Assembly: GCF_904848625.1 (NCBI RefSeq)
Contig: NZ_CAJHCP010000004.1
Coordinates: 434,001-498,000, forward strand
Length of the DNA: 64,000 nucleotides
From: Paraburkholderia metrosideri
GTDB taxonomy: Bacteria > Pseudomonadota > Gammaproteobacteria > Burkholderiales > Burkholderiaceae
Reading direction: 5' to 3'
The translations under genes were made by a program, and so were the position numbers. Below are positions 28,823 to 38,089 of this stretch, piece by piece. Each line of letters begins with the position of its first letter. Within the stretch, counting starts at the first letter, position 1. The notes under the pieces are model-generated. The model worked only from the letters and a program-made list of their open reading frames with translations. It had not been told where the DNA came from and made no database searches.

Positions 28823-29916
28823 GCCTCGTCATGACCCCAGCTACGCACCCAGCGATCCATGCCGACAATCTGATTGAGCTCGAGCAACGGCTGATCCGGA
28901 ACGCGAGCCTGTTCGCCGTCACCACGGTGATCCGTGCACTGCCGCCGACATCGACGTGGGTCGGCGCGCAAGCATTGGTGGAATGCGACGGCACCTTGCA
29001 TGGCTGGATCGGCGGCGGCTGCTCGCGGGCCATCGTGGTACAGGCGGCCCTGGAGTCCATGCGAACGGGACAACCCAAGCTGATTCGGATCAGCAACGCC
29101 GAGGTCCCGCCTGAGGCCGGCGTGGAGCATTACGCGATGCCATGCGCGAGCAACGGCACGATCGAACTGTTTATCCAGCCTTCGGTGCCCGCGCCAGCCG
29201 TACTGATTCTCGGCTCGACACCCGTTGCGCTCGAAGCCTGCGTGCTCGCGCAACGGATGGGATTCCGCGTGCATGCTGCGGCCAACGTAACCGGCGCGTT
29301 GGAGCTGCTCGATCTGTCGACGGTGATGCAGGGCTTCGATGCCGACGCGTTGCGGATGTCGAACGCGCAGCTGATTCTCGTCGCCACGCAAGGCGATGGC
29401 GACGAAGACGCGCTCGAAGCTGCGTTGCGAACATCGGCGGCAGCGGTCTTACTGGTGGCGAGTCATCGAAAAGGCCTGCATTTACGCGGCGCCATGCGCG
29501 CACGCGGTATCGCGGAAGAGCGGCTCGCCGCGCTGCATGCGCCGGCGGGACCCGACGTGCACGCGTGCACCCCTCAGGAAATCGCGCTCGGCGCCGTGGC
29601 AGGGCTCGTAACGCTGCGCCGGACGCTGGAACGGGACAAAGCTATCTCGACGACGTCGCAAGCGACCGGTGTCGAGACGCTGCCCGTATTGCCCGCAGCG
29701 CCGCCTTGCGAATCGATGGCTATCGTCGAGCCGCCCACGCGCTACGTCAATCCGGTATGTGGCATGGCGATCGATATCGCGTCGGCGAAACACGTGGTCG
29801 AGATGCGTGGTAGGCGCGTGTATTTCTGTTGCGATGGCTGCAAGCTCGAATTCGAACGCGCGCCCGCACGATATCTGGACATCATCGAAGAACGACACCC
29901 CAAAGAGGTCATATGA
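28819..29916 (+). CDS. coxF: CoxF, XdhC-like maturation factor with a C-terminal YHS domain
   Basis: 365-aa protein. Residues 1-110 are the XdhC/CoxI N-domain with GWIGGGCSRAIVV, and about 130-270 a Rossmann-like domain (VLILGSTPVALEACVLA). The last 60 residues form a YHS domain: NPVCGMAIDIASAKHVVE, then RRVYFCCDGCKLEFE. XdhC-type proteins bind Mo cofactor. YHS domains bind metals such as copper through Cys, so this tail could present Cu(I) to the active site. Start is GTG 28819 (overlapping the coxE stop) or ATG 28831; the neighbour overlap favours the first. Confidence 0.88.
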   Translation: MSLVMTPATHPAIHADNLIELEQRLIRNASLFAVTTVIRALPPTSTWVGAQALVECDGTLHGWIGGGCSRAIVVQAALESMRTGQPKLIRISNAEVPPEAGVEHYAMPCASNGTIELFIQPSVPAPAVLILGSTPVALEACVLAQRMGFRVHAAANVTGALELLDLSTVMQGFDADALRMSNAQLILVATQGDGDEDALEAALRTSAAAVLLVASHRKGLHLRGAMRARGIAEERLAALHAPAGPDVHACTPQEIALGAVAGLVTLRRTLERDKAISTTSQATGVETLPVLPAAPPCESMAIVEPPTRYVNPVCGMAIDIASAKHVVEMRGRRVYFCCDGCKLEFERAPARYLDIIEERHPKEVI

Positions 29917-30563
29917 AGGCGACACGGTCACCGGCGTTTTCCGCCGTGATGCTGGCGGCGGGGACGTCGACACGCATGCAGGGCCGTCATAAGCTGTTGT
30001 TGCCAATGGCTGGCGAAACAGTAATCAGGCGTTCCGTGCGTGCATTACTCGACGCCGGCCCGGAAGAAATCGTGGTGGTGACCGGATTCAACGGCCTTGC
30101 GGTGATTCACGCGCTGGACGGCCTGCCACTCCGATTCCAGTTCAATCCGTACTACGATCAGGGCCAAATGACATCGGTCGCGGTGGGCGTCGCTGCGCTG
30201 AATGCACCGTGCGACGTGGTGATGGTGTGTCTCGCCGATCAGGTGCTGCTGAAGCCAGCTGACTATCGCGAACTGATCGATGCGTACGCTGCGATGCCAC
30301 ACGGCTCGATACTGGTGCCGTCGTTCAACGGACAGCGCGGCAATCCCGTTGCGTTCGCGGCCAGTTACGCCACCGAGGTGATCAATGGACATGTGAACCC
30401 TGGCTGCCGGAAACTGGTCGCAGAACATCCCGACGAAGTGTTTGTTCACCCGGCAACCCATGAGCGATTCACAATCGACATGGACACGCCCGCGGACTAC
30501 GCAGACATACTTGCGCGGTTGAATACGGGTTCGAAGCGCGTGACCGCCGGCGAATCGCTATGA
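29913..30563 (+). CDS. mocA: MocA-like molybdopterin cytidylyltransferase
   Basis: 216-aa MobA-like NTP transferase. The nucleotide-binding start is VMLAAGTSTRMQGRHKLLLP, with the conserved Lys in GRHKLL, and CLADQV supplies the metal-binding Asp. MocA makes molybdopterin cytosine dinucleotide from CTP, the cofactor form used by CO dehydrogenase. ATG 29913 overlaps the coxF stop by 4 bp, and the stop overlaps the next gene by 4 bp. Confidence 0.9.
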   Translation: MKATRSPAFSAVMLAAGTSTRMQGRHKLLLPMAGETVIRRSVRALLDAGPEEIVVVTGFNGLAVIHALDGLPLRFQFNPYYDQGQMTSVAVGVAALNAPCDVVMVCLADQVLLKPADYRELIDAYAAMPHGSILVPSFNGQRGNPVAFAASYATEVINGHVNPGCRKLVAEHPDEVFVHPATHERFTIDMDTPADYADILARLNTGSKRVTAGESL

Positions 30564-31057
30564 ATCCCAGATCCGCAATGTCGGGTTACAGCATAGTGCC
30601 CGAGACACTTGGCATGCTTGCAGGATTCGCACTCGACGTTCGCGGCGCGGGCCCGCAACTGATCATGTCGCAATGCGGAGCAGACGGCGGGTCCGGTCTT
30701 CTTCAGACGCTGACCTTACACATGAGCGAGTTGCCAGCAATGTACATCGGCGTGGTAGCTGCCAGCCTCGGCGCAGCGTCCTTGCGCCGCGTGATCAAGC
30801 CTCGTTTCCATCTGACCTTGTGTGCCGATTTCTTTCGCTCTGCTGCTCGTACCCTGTGGATGCTCGCCGGAATGACGTTCGGCACGATCCTCTGCGGGCG
30901 AATGGCGTCGGGATTCATCGAAGCCGTACCTTCGAGCCTGCGCGGCGTCATCATGCTGGGCGCAATGATCTTCGGAATGGCTTGCAGCATGATTGCATTG
31001 ACGGTCTGCACGCGTCTCACCAGAACATTCTGTCGCGCATCAATCTTCACCACCTGA
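30560..31057 (+). CDS. Small membrane protein embedded in the cox operon
   Basis: 165-aa protein not assigned to a family here. Three hydrophobic stretches are seen: MYIGVVAASLGAASL near 60-75, LWMLAGMTFGTILCG near 98-112, and VIMLGAMIFGMACSMIALTV near 127-146. It is rich in Met and Cys (Cys39, Cys88, Cys111 and others) and has His54 and His84, which could suit metal handling. It starts in a 4-bp overlap with mocA and is followed 6 bp later by the coxI-like gene, so it is part of the operon. It may correspond positionally to CoxK, an integral membrane protein of unknown role; that link is inference. Confidence 0.7.
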   Translation: MNPRSAMSGYSIVPETLGMLAGFALDVRGAGPQLIMSQCGADGGSGLLQTLTLHMSELPAMYIGVVAASLGAASLRRVIKPRFHLTLCADFFRSAARTLWMLAGMTFGTILCGRMASGFIEAVPSSLRGVIMLGAMIFGMACSMIALTVCTRLTRTFCRASIFTT

Positions 31058-31063
31058 TCGACC

Positions 31064-32245
31064 ATGGACAGTACCGATCACACGGTCCTCAACGCCAGTA
31101 TCGAATGGCTCGCGTCCGGACGCCGTGTGGTTCTCGCGACCGTCGTGCAGACGTGGGGATCCGCGCCGCGGCCACACGGCGCATGGGCCGCCATTCGTGA
31201 CGATGGGCGGCTGATCGGCTCGGTTTCCGGTGGCTGCGTCGAAGACGATCTGATCCATCGCCTGGAGCACGATTTTCTGCCGGCCGACTTACCGCAAAAC
31301 GTGCTGTATGGTGTCTCGCGCGAAGAAGCGGCGCGATTCGGCTTGCCTTGTGGCGGAACACTGCGTCTGGTGGTAGAACCGCACCCCGAATTACGCGTAT
31401 TGCAATCTCTGCTGGACCGCACGAAGGCAAAAAAACTGACAGCGCGCGTGCTCGACATGGGCAGTGGCAAGTCGAGTTTGCATGACGCCGATCACGATGC
31501 CGCACCGCTTTTTGACGGGCTCGTTATGCGCACGATTCATGGGCCGCGCTGGCGTCTGATACTGATCGGTGCGGGTCAGTTATCGCAGCTCGTCGCGCAG
31601 ATTGCGGTGGGTGCGGACTATGAGGTAATCGTAGTCGACCCACGCGAGGAATTCAGTTCGACTTTTGATATCCCGGCAGTGACCGTGGCACACGGCATGC
31701 CTGACGACACCGTCATCGCATTGCAAGTCGATGCGCATACCGCCATTGTTGGCTTGACGCATGATCCCAAGCTCGATGACATGGCGCTGATTGAAGCGCT
31801 GAAATCACCTGCTTTCTACGTAGGCGCGCTGGGCAGCCGAATCAACACCGAGAAACGAAGAGAGCGTCTGCTGGAATTTGACCTGACACGTGCGCAGGTG
31901 AACCGGCTGCAGGGACCGACTGGATTGTTCATCGGTTCGCGCACTCCGGCAGAAATGGCAATCTCTATTCTTGCGGAGATTACCGCAGCCAAATATCAGA
32001 TACCCGTTCTGCAACGTAGATCGATTCCGCTTCACGGGCGGCTCGTTTTGCGTGGCAACGAACCTTTCGTCTACCCGGTCGTATTCGACGACACAGGAGG
32101 CGTTTGGGCTCTCGAAGGCATCAGCCGGCCCGATGCTGCGAAACTACAAAACCATATCGTACGGGTCACGGCAACGGTGACTTCAGAAGATGCATCCAGG
32201 CCCGCAGCACAGGTCCAGTCCATCTCTGTAGACGACTCCAGGTAG
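31064..32245 (+). CDS. coxI: XdhC/CoxI family protein with a C-terminal extension
   Basis: 393-aa protein. XdhC_CoxI N-domain (ATVVQTWGSAPRPHGAW, SGGCVEDDL) covers about 1-110. The Rossmann XdhC_C domain (RLILIGAGQLSQLVAQIA ... VDPREEF ... YVGALGSRINTEKRRERL) covers about 165-310. An extra tail of about 80 residues follows (GRLVLRGNEPFVYPVVFDD ... NHIVRVTATVT) and looks like a small beta-barrel. XdhC proteins bind and sulfurate Mo cofactor before insertion. It is the last gene of the cox run. Confidence 0.88.
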   Translation: MDSTDHTVLNASIEWLASGRRVVLATVVQTWGSAPRPHGAWAAIRDDGRLIGSVSGGCVEDDLIHRLEHDFLPADLPQNVLYGVSREEAARFGLPCGGTLRLVVEPHPELRVLQSLLDRTKAKKLTARVLDMGSGKSSLHDADHDAAPLFDGLVMRTIHGPRWRLILIGAGQLSQLVAQIAVGADYEVIVVDPREEFSSTFDIPAVTVAHGMPDDTVIALQVDAHTAIVGLTHDPKLDDMALIEALKSPAFYVGALGSRINTEKRRERLLEFDLTRAQVNRLQGPTGLFIGSRTPAEMAISILAEITAAKYQIPVLQRRSIPLHGRLVLRGNEPFVYPVVFDDTGGVWALEGISRPDAAKLQNHIVRVTATVTSEDASRPAAQVQSISVDDSR

Positions 32246-32292
32246 TCCCCTTCTTTCCGCAAGATAGAGCCGCAGAGAACAACGCGCATCAC

Positions 32293-32688
32293 TCATTGTT
32301 CGTCTTCCGTCCATTCCGGGCTGTACCCTCCCAGCGCCGGATGGTACATCTCGTCTCCCGAGTGCTGCGTAAACTCCACGTTGAGACGGTGTTCGTTCAG
32401 ACCCAGTATCTCCACACAGTGCGCACAGAGCGCGGCAGCGACTTCCATGCGCAATTCGGGGGTACGGCCACGGCGGATATCCAGCATCATCACCGATACG
32501 GGTTCAGGATCGCTACCCGCCGCTGTAATGCGCCAAACGCCGCCGTCGCCCAATTCCCGTATCGCGACGCTGATACGCCGGATATCCACCGACATCATGC
32601 GTGCATAGGTTTCGCTCATTCGCGCAGCAAGCAGCTTCTTTTGCGCTACCGAGTAATGTTCGTTCGTATCGAGCTGAAGGTACGGCAT
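32293..32688 (-). CDS. Tautomerase-superfamily protein
   Basis: 131-aa protein starting MPYLQLDTNEHYSVAQKK, so the mature N-terminus is Pro1, the catalytic base of the tautomerase fold. Its double-length chain matches MIF/cis-CaaD-like members that carry two beta-alpha-beta units. ATG at 32688 is chosen because GGAG lies just upstream and it exposes Pro as residue 2. Substrate unknown. It lies convergent with the end of the cox operon. Confidence 0.8.
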   Translation of the reverse strand: MPYLQLDTNEHYSVAQKKLLAARMSETYARMMSVDIRRISVAIRELGDGGVWRITAAGSDPEPVSVMMLDIRRGRTPELRMEVAAALCAHCVEILGLNEHRLNVEFTQHSGDEMYHPALGGYSPEWTEDEQ

Positions 32689-32809
32689 CGTTTGAGCTCC
32701 CGAAAAATCGAATGATTGCGATAGCGCGTCATGAACCGCAACGCGCATCGCGACGCGTTGGCAACCTGGCGTTGCCAACGATAACCCGACACCGTGGCCG
32801 TCGTTCGCG

Positions 32810-33625
32810 TCAGGTGTTATTCGTCACCAGGTTATAACGCGGAGCGGCTTTTGCATTCGCGAACTTTGGAGTCAGCGCACGGCGATCCGCTTCCCATTTC
32901 GTCCAGTCGTTTCCATCCTGCAATGTCGGGATCGTTACCAGTTCGCCTTGATCCAGGCCCGCCAATGCCGCGTCGACCAGATCTTCGGCCGTCATCGTGC
33001 TGGCCGCTTCTTTCTGTTTGGCGTAGCCGGCCAAGTCCCAGAAGTCGGTGGCCGTTGCTGCCGGCAGTACCGTCTGAATGCGCACGCCTTTGTCCGCGAG
33101 GTCCCGCTGGAGTGCGTGACCGAAGCTCAGCACGTAGGATTTCGACGCGCTGTAAACGCCGTTCAACAACTCGACGGCAATGCCGACAGCCGAACTGATA
33201 TTGATGATCGTACCCGCGCCCTTGCTCGCGAACACGGGCGCCACGGCATAGGTCAGGCGTGTCAGCGCGGTGATGTTCAGGTCTATCATCGCTTCCATCT
33301 CATCGACGTCGCCGTTGAGTACCGACGCGACCGAGCCAACGCCCGCGTTGTTCACCAACACGGTGATGTCTTGGTCGTCGCGCAGCACACGCTCGATCGT
33401 CGAGAGCGCGGTCTTGTCGTTGAGATCGGCCACGATGGTGTTCACCGAACGGCCGGTGTCGGCCGTCAGGCGGGAGGCCAGCGCGTTCAGCCGAGCGCCA
33501 TTACGCGCCACCAGAATGAGATCGTAACCGCGCCTGGCCAGGCGGTCGGCGTACACCGCGCCAATGCCGGCGGACGCGCCGGTGATCAGTGCGGTTCCTT
33601 TGGAAGACTTGCTCGATGAGGTCAT
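32810..33625 (-). CDS. Short-chain dehydrogenase/reductase
   Basis: 271-aa SDR of the DltE-like group: TGASAGIGAVYADRLARRGY cofactor loop, VNNAG motif, Ser in NISSAVG and YSASKSYVLSF for Tyr/Lys. The C-terminal half (VQTVLPAATATDFWDL) matches SDRs annotated as short-chain oxidoreductases in oxidative-stress loci. It is divergent from a GlxA-type regulator 246 bp away that probably controls it. Confidence 0.93.
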   Translation of the reverse strand: MTSSSKSSKGTALITGASAGIGAVYADRLARRGYDLILVARNGARLNALASRLTADTGRSVNTIVADLNDKTALSTIERVLRDDQDITVLVNNAGVGSVASVLNGDVDEMEAMIDLNITALTRLTYAVAPVFASKGAGTIINISSAVGIAVELLNGVYSASKSYVLSFGHALQRDLADKGVRIQTVLPAATATDFWDLAGYAKQKEAASTMTAEDLVDAALAGLDQGELVTIPTLQDGNDWTKWEADRRALTPKFANAKAAPRYNLVTNNT

Positions 33626-33871
33626 GGTCGTTTCTCTTCAGAATGTTTCCCGGCAAGATGTCGGGGCTGGTGATCATTCTGGCGTCGACGCGATGTATCC
33701 TCAATGACGTATATGCAATGATTTAGGACATGTCGATTTGTTGCGCCACGAGCCTGATTTTGTTGTCTGAGCCTGATGGGCGATGCGAGACGGCGGTCAC
33801 CCCGGATCCCGCCTCGATGTCCGTTTTGTGGTATATCCGGTGTATTACGACAACCCCTTGCGCACGCAATC

Positions 33872-34819
33872 ATGCATACCATCGGCCTCGTTGTTTATCC
33901 AAATTTCCAGGCTCTGGGCCTCGCCGTGGCCAGCGTCTTCGAATACGCGAATCTCGTCCGCGGCGAGAGGGTGTACCAATTCCGTCTGGTGTCCGATGAA
34001 GGCGGCCCCGTGATGACGTCGCAGAGCTTCTCCGTCAATACGGATCGCCTGAGGGACTCGACGTACGACACGCTCATCGTCGCTGGCGACAACGAGTGTC
34101 ATCTGCCGCCCACCAGCCTGCTCGACTATGTGCGAGAAGCGCCGGCCCGGAGCAGGCGCGTCGCAGCGATTTGCACCGGCACCTTCGTACTGGCCGCAGC
34201 CGGGCTGCTGGCAGGCAAGCGCGCAACGACGCATTGGTTTCATGCGCAGACATTCAGGAAGCAATACCCCGACGTGCTGCTCGATGAAGACCGGATCTTC
34301 GTGGTGGACGGGCAAATCTGGACATCAGCCGGCATGACCGCGGGAGTCGATCTCGCTCTGGCGATCGTCGAAAAGGACTTTGGGTTGACGACTGCCCGCA
34401 TGGTCGCGCGCAAGCTCGTGCTGCATCAGCGGCGTGGCGGCGGACAGTCACAGTTTTCGGCGCTGCTGGAACTGGATGCAAAGTCCGACCGCGTGCAGAT
34501 GGCCGTGGCGTATGCCACGGAGAATCTTGGCAGTGATCTGTCGGTTGAGGTCCTTGCCGAGGCCGCGCGGCTGAGTCCGCGCCAGTTCAGCCGGGTGTTT
34601 CGTGAGGAGACCGGGCAGTCGCCCGCCAAAGCCGTCGAGCGTCTACGCGTGGAGGCAGCCCGGCTGATGATGGAGACGACCCGGCACCCGATCGAAGTCA
34701 TCGCGCGAGAGACCGGATTCGGCGATCGGGAACGCATGCGGCAAGCGTTTCTTCGGGCGTTCGGGCAACCGCCGCAGGCCATACAGAGAACGTCGGCGGG
34801 AGCGGCGGTGGCGTTGTAA
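33872..34819 (+). CDS. GlxA-family AraC-type transcriptional regulator
   Basis: 315-aa regulator with an N-terminal DJ-1/PfpI-like domain (IGLVVYPNFQALGLAVASVF; ICTGTFVLAAAGLLAGKRAT with Cys in the elbow) and a C-terminal AraC double helix-turn-helix (VEVLAEAARLSPRQFSRVF; EVIARETGFGDRERMRQAF). ATG 33872 is chosen because it begins directly at the DJ-1 strand. It is divergent from an SDR gene. Confidence 0.92.
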   Translation: MHTIGLVVYPNFQALGLAVASVFEYANLVRGERVYQFRLVSDEGGPVMTSQSFSVNTDRLRDSTYDTLIVAGDNECHLPPTSLLDYVREAPARSRRVAAICTGTFVLAAAGLLAGKRATTHWFHAQTFRKQYPDVLLDEDRIFVVDGQIWTSAGMTAGVDLALAIVEKDFGLTTARMVARKLVLHQRRGGGQSQFSALLELDAKSDRVQMAVAYATENLGSDLSVEVLAEAARLSPRQFSRVFREETGQSPAKAVERLRVEAARLMMETTRHPIEVIARETGFGDRERMRQAFLRAFGQPPQAIQRTSAGAAVAL

Positions 34820-34863
34820 CGGGGGATGAGCGGCATCATCGCGCCCCGCCATGTCACACAACC

Positions 34864-37068
34864 CTACTTTGCAGCAGCCGCCGCATTGGCCCGCGCCGTA
34901 TGCAGTTTTCTGTAACTGTCGATCAGGCGATGGTGCCGGTCGAGGCCTTCCAGTTTCATACTCGTTGGCGTCAGTCCATGGAAACGTACACTGCCGTCCA
35001 CTGACCCCATTACCGCATCCATCCGGGCATCGCCGAACATCCGACGGAAGTTGACCTTGTAGTCGTCCAGATCAAGATCGTCATCCAGCATCACCTCGAG
35101 CACCACGTTCAAGGCCTGGTAAAACAATCCGCGCTCGACCGTGTTGTCGTTGTACTGCAGAAACGCTCCCACCAGTTCTTGCGCCGCCTCAAATTGCTGC
35201 AAGGCGAGATTGATGAGCAGCTTCAACTCGATAACCGTGAGTTGCCCCCAGTCGGTATTCTCGTCAAATTCAATGCCGATCAACGTGGCGATATCGGAGT
35301 ACTCATCCAGCTCACTGTTCTCCAGCCGATCCAGCAATGCTGTCAGCGCTTTATTGTCCAGACGATGCAGATTCAAAATGTCGGCACGGAACAAGAGCGC
35401 CTTGTTTGTATTATCCCAAATCAAATCCTCTACCGGGTAAACCTCGGAATAACCCGGCACTAAAATCCGGCAGGCGACGGCACCCAACTGGTCATACACT
35501 GCCATGTATGCTTCTTTGCCCATGCCTTCGAGAATGCCAAACAACGTTGCCGCTTCTTCGGCATTGGAATTTTCACCCTGGCCGGAGAAATCCCATTCAA
35601 CAAACTCGAAATCCGCTTTAGCGCTGAAAAACCGCCACGACACCACACCGCTGGAATCAATGAAGTGTTCAACAAAATTATTCGATTCAGTGACCGCATT
35701 GCTGACAAAGGTAGGCTGAGGTAAATCGTTCAGGCCTTCAAAACTGCGCCCCTGTAGCAATTCCGTCAGACTCCGTTCCAGCGCCACTTCGAAACTCGGG
35801 TGAGCGCCGAACGAGGCAAACACGCCGCCTGTGCGCGGGTTCATCAACGTGACGCACATCAACGGATAAATCCCGCCCAGCGACGCGTCTTTTACGAGCA
35901 CCGGAAAACCCTGCTCCTCCAGCCCTCGAATCCCGGCCAGAATGCCTGGGTATTTCGCCAGCACTTCCTGCGGCACATCAGGCAGTGCAATTTCACCCTC
36001 GATAATTTCACGCTTGACCGCCCGTTCGAAAATTTCGGACAGACATTGCACCTGCGCTTCGGCCAGCGTGTTACCGGCACTCATGCCATTGCTGACGAAC
36101 AGGTTCTCGACCAGGTTGGACGGAAAGTACACCACTTCACCGTCCGATTGCCGCACATACGGCAGCGAACAGATACCACGCTCCACATTGCCGGAGTTGG
36201 TGTCGTACAGATGCGAGCCACGCAACTCGCCGTCGGGGTTATAAATTTGCAGGCAGTACTCATCCAGAATATCGGCCGGCAGCGCATCCTTGCGCCCTGG
36301 TTTGAACCAGCGTTCGTTCGGATAATGTACAAACGCCGCATTGGCGATGTCTTCGCCCCAAAACGCACCACCGTAGAAATGATTGCAATTCAGGCGTTCG
36401 ATAAATTCGCCCAATGCCGACGCCAATGCGCTTTCTTTGGTCGATCCCTTGCCATTGGTAAAACACATCGGCGAATGCGCATCGCGAATATGCAGCGACC
36501 ACACATTCGGGACGATATTGCGCCACGAAGCAATTTCAATCTTCATGCCCAGGCTCGCCAGAATGCCGGACATATTGGCGATCGTTTGCTCCAACGGCAG
36601 ATCTTTGCCCGCGATATAGGTGCTGGCGTCAGAAGCCGGCTTCAACGTCAGTAATGACTGAGCGTCGGCGTCCAGGTTTTCAACCTCTTCAATGACAAAC
36701 TCGGGGCCGGCCTGCACCACCTTTTTAACCGTACAACGGTCGATAAAACGTAAGATACCCCGGCGGTCGACTTCCGAGATATCCGATGGCAACTCAACCT
36801 GAATTTTGAAAATCTGTTGATACCGGTTTTCTGGATCAACAATATTGTTCTGCGACAGGCGGATATTTTCTGTCGGGATATTGCGATTCACGCAGTACAA
36901 CTTCACAAAATAAGCTGCACACAATGCCGATGAAGCCAGAAAATAATCGAAGGGACCCGGCGCCGAGCCGTCGCCTTTATAACGGATAGGCTGATCGGCC
37001 ACTACCGTGAAGTCATCGAATTTGGCTTCAAGACGAAGCTTATCGAGAAAGTTGACTTTAATTTCCAT
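34864..37068 (-). CDS. OsmC-YcaO fusion protein
   Basis: 734-aa fusion. Residues 1-140 form an OsmC-like domain (GPFDYFLASSALCAAYFVKL, with the OsmC-type Cys). About 150-734 form a YcaO domain with its three ATP-binding segments: KGSTKESALASALGEFIERL, NTLAEAQVQCLSEIFERAVK and AHPSFEVALERSLTELLQGR. E. coli YcaO lacks the OsmC part. YcaO enzymes use ATP to activate peptide amides, and the stand-alone type is linked to RimO methylthiolation of ribosomal protein S12. Base composition appears lower in GC than the neighbours, which suggests transfer. Similar fusions exist in other proteobacteria. Confidence 0.9.
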   Translation of the reverse strand: MEIKVNFLDKLRLEAKFDDFTVVADQPIRYKGDGSAPGPFDYFLASSALCAAYFVKLYCVNRNIPTENIRLSQNNIVDPENRYQQIFKIQVELPSDISEVDRRGILRFIDRCTVKKVVQAGPEFVIEEVENLDADAQSLLTLKPASDASTYIAGKDLPLEQTIANMSGILASLGMKIEIASWRNIVPNVWSLHIRDAHSPMCFTNGKGSTKESALASALGEFIERLNCNHFYGGAFWGEDIANAAFVHYPNERWFKPGRKDALPADILDEYCLQIYNPDGELRGSHLYDTNSGNVERGICSLPYVRQSDGEVVYFPSNLVENLFVSNGMSAGNTLAEAQVQCLSEIFERAVKREIIEGEIALPDVPQEVLAKYPGILAGIRGLEEQGFPVLVKDASLGGIYPLMCVTLMNPRTGGVFASFGAHPSFEVALERSLTELLQGRSFEGLNDLPQPTFVSNAVTESNNFVEHFIDSSGVVSWRFFSAKADFEFVEWDFSGQGENSNAEEAATLFGILEGMGKEAYMAVYDQLGAVACRILVPGYSEVYPVEDLIWDNTNKALLFRADILNLHRLDNKALTALLDRLENSELDEYSDIATLIGIEFDENTDWGQLTVIELKLLINLALQQFEAAQELVGAFLQYNDNTVERGLFYQALNVVLEVMLDDDLDLDDYKVNFRRMFGDARMDAVMGSVDGSVRFHGLTPTSMKLEGLDRHHRLIDSYRKLHTARANAAAAAK

Positions 37069-37321
37069 GGGAGAATCCTAAATGGTGCCCGAACTGAGAT
37101 AGGCGCTATTATCCGTCACCGGCCGCAGTTGCTGTTGCAGATCGCGAATATTGCTGGTGGCGTCGGTTGATTCCGCTAGCGTCCGGGGCGTCGCTCATCC
37201 CCTTTGTATGAACCGGCGTGCGGCCCCGTCGGTCTTCTCAAGATTGCGCAACGGCGATCCGTCAACGACGGCGACCTCGGATAGATTCCTCTCAAATGCG
37301 CGGCCCTTGCTCCCCAAACTG

Positions 37322-38089
37322 TCAGTTGGGGACCGTTTCTCCGGATCGTAGCGTTAAGACCCTTACGCCGTTTTGGGTCACAGCCACGGTGTGTTCGAAT
37401 TGCGCCGACAGCTGCCCGTCGCGAGTGACTACGGTCCAGCCGTCTTCCTCGGTTCGAACAGAATGTCGCCCCTGGTTAAGCATCGGTTCGATGGTGAACA
37501 CCATGCCTTCCCGCAACAACATACCCGTCTGCGGCTTTCCCCAATGCAGCACTTGAGGATCCTCGTGCATTTCACGCCCGATGCCATGTCCGCAATATTC
37601 CCTGACGACGGAATAGCCGTTTCTGCGGGCATGCCGCTCGATGGCATGGCCTATATCGCCAAGTCTGGCACCGGGACGAACGGCCTTGATCCCCTTCCAC
37701 ATCGCCTCATAGGTCACTTGCACGAGCCGTTTAGCCAGCGGTGACACCTCTCCAACGAGATAGGTTTTACTGGAATCGGCGATATAGCCGTGCTTCTCGA
37801 GCGTAATGTCGAAATTGACGATGTCCCCGTTTTGCAGAATGTCTGTCGTGGATGGAACGCCATGACAAACGACGCTATTACGCGAAGAGTTAAGCGCGTA
37901 CTCGTAGCCGTATTGCCCTTTGCTTGCTGGGCGTGCGTTGAGTTCGTTGACGATGAAGTTGTCGACCAGATCGTTGACCTGCATGGTAGACATGCCAATC
38001 AGGCTCATTTGATCCAGATAGGCAAATACATCCGCCAGCAACTGGCCCGACTCCGCCATCAATGCGATCTCTTCGGGTCGCTTGGTCAT
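37322..38089 (-). CDS. map: Type I methionine aminopeptidase
   Basis: 255-aa MetAP-I that removes N-terminal Met from nascent proteins. The five metal ligands are visible: Asp in VNFDITL, Asp in YIADSSKT, His in GHGIGREMHED, Glu in FTIEPM and Glu in QFEHTVA. There is no N-terminal zinc-finger extension. It is probably a second copy, separate from the housekeeping map usually found beside rpsB. Its ATG overlaps the stop of a ParD-like gene by 4 bp, so the two are coupled. Confidence 0.93.
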   Translation of the reverse strand: MTKRPEEIALMAESGQLLADVFAYLDQMSLIGMSTMQVNDLVDNFIVNELNARPASKGQYGYEYALNSSRNSVVCHGVPSTTDILQNGDIVNFDITLEKHGYIADSSKTYLVGEVSPLAKRLVQVTYEAMWKGIKAVRPGARLGDIGHAIERHARRNGYSVVREYCGHGIGREMHEDPQVLHWGKPQTGMLLREGMVFTIEPMLNQGRHSVRTEEDGWTVVTRDGQLSAQFEHTVAVTQNGVRVLTLRSGETVPN

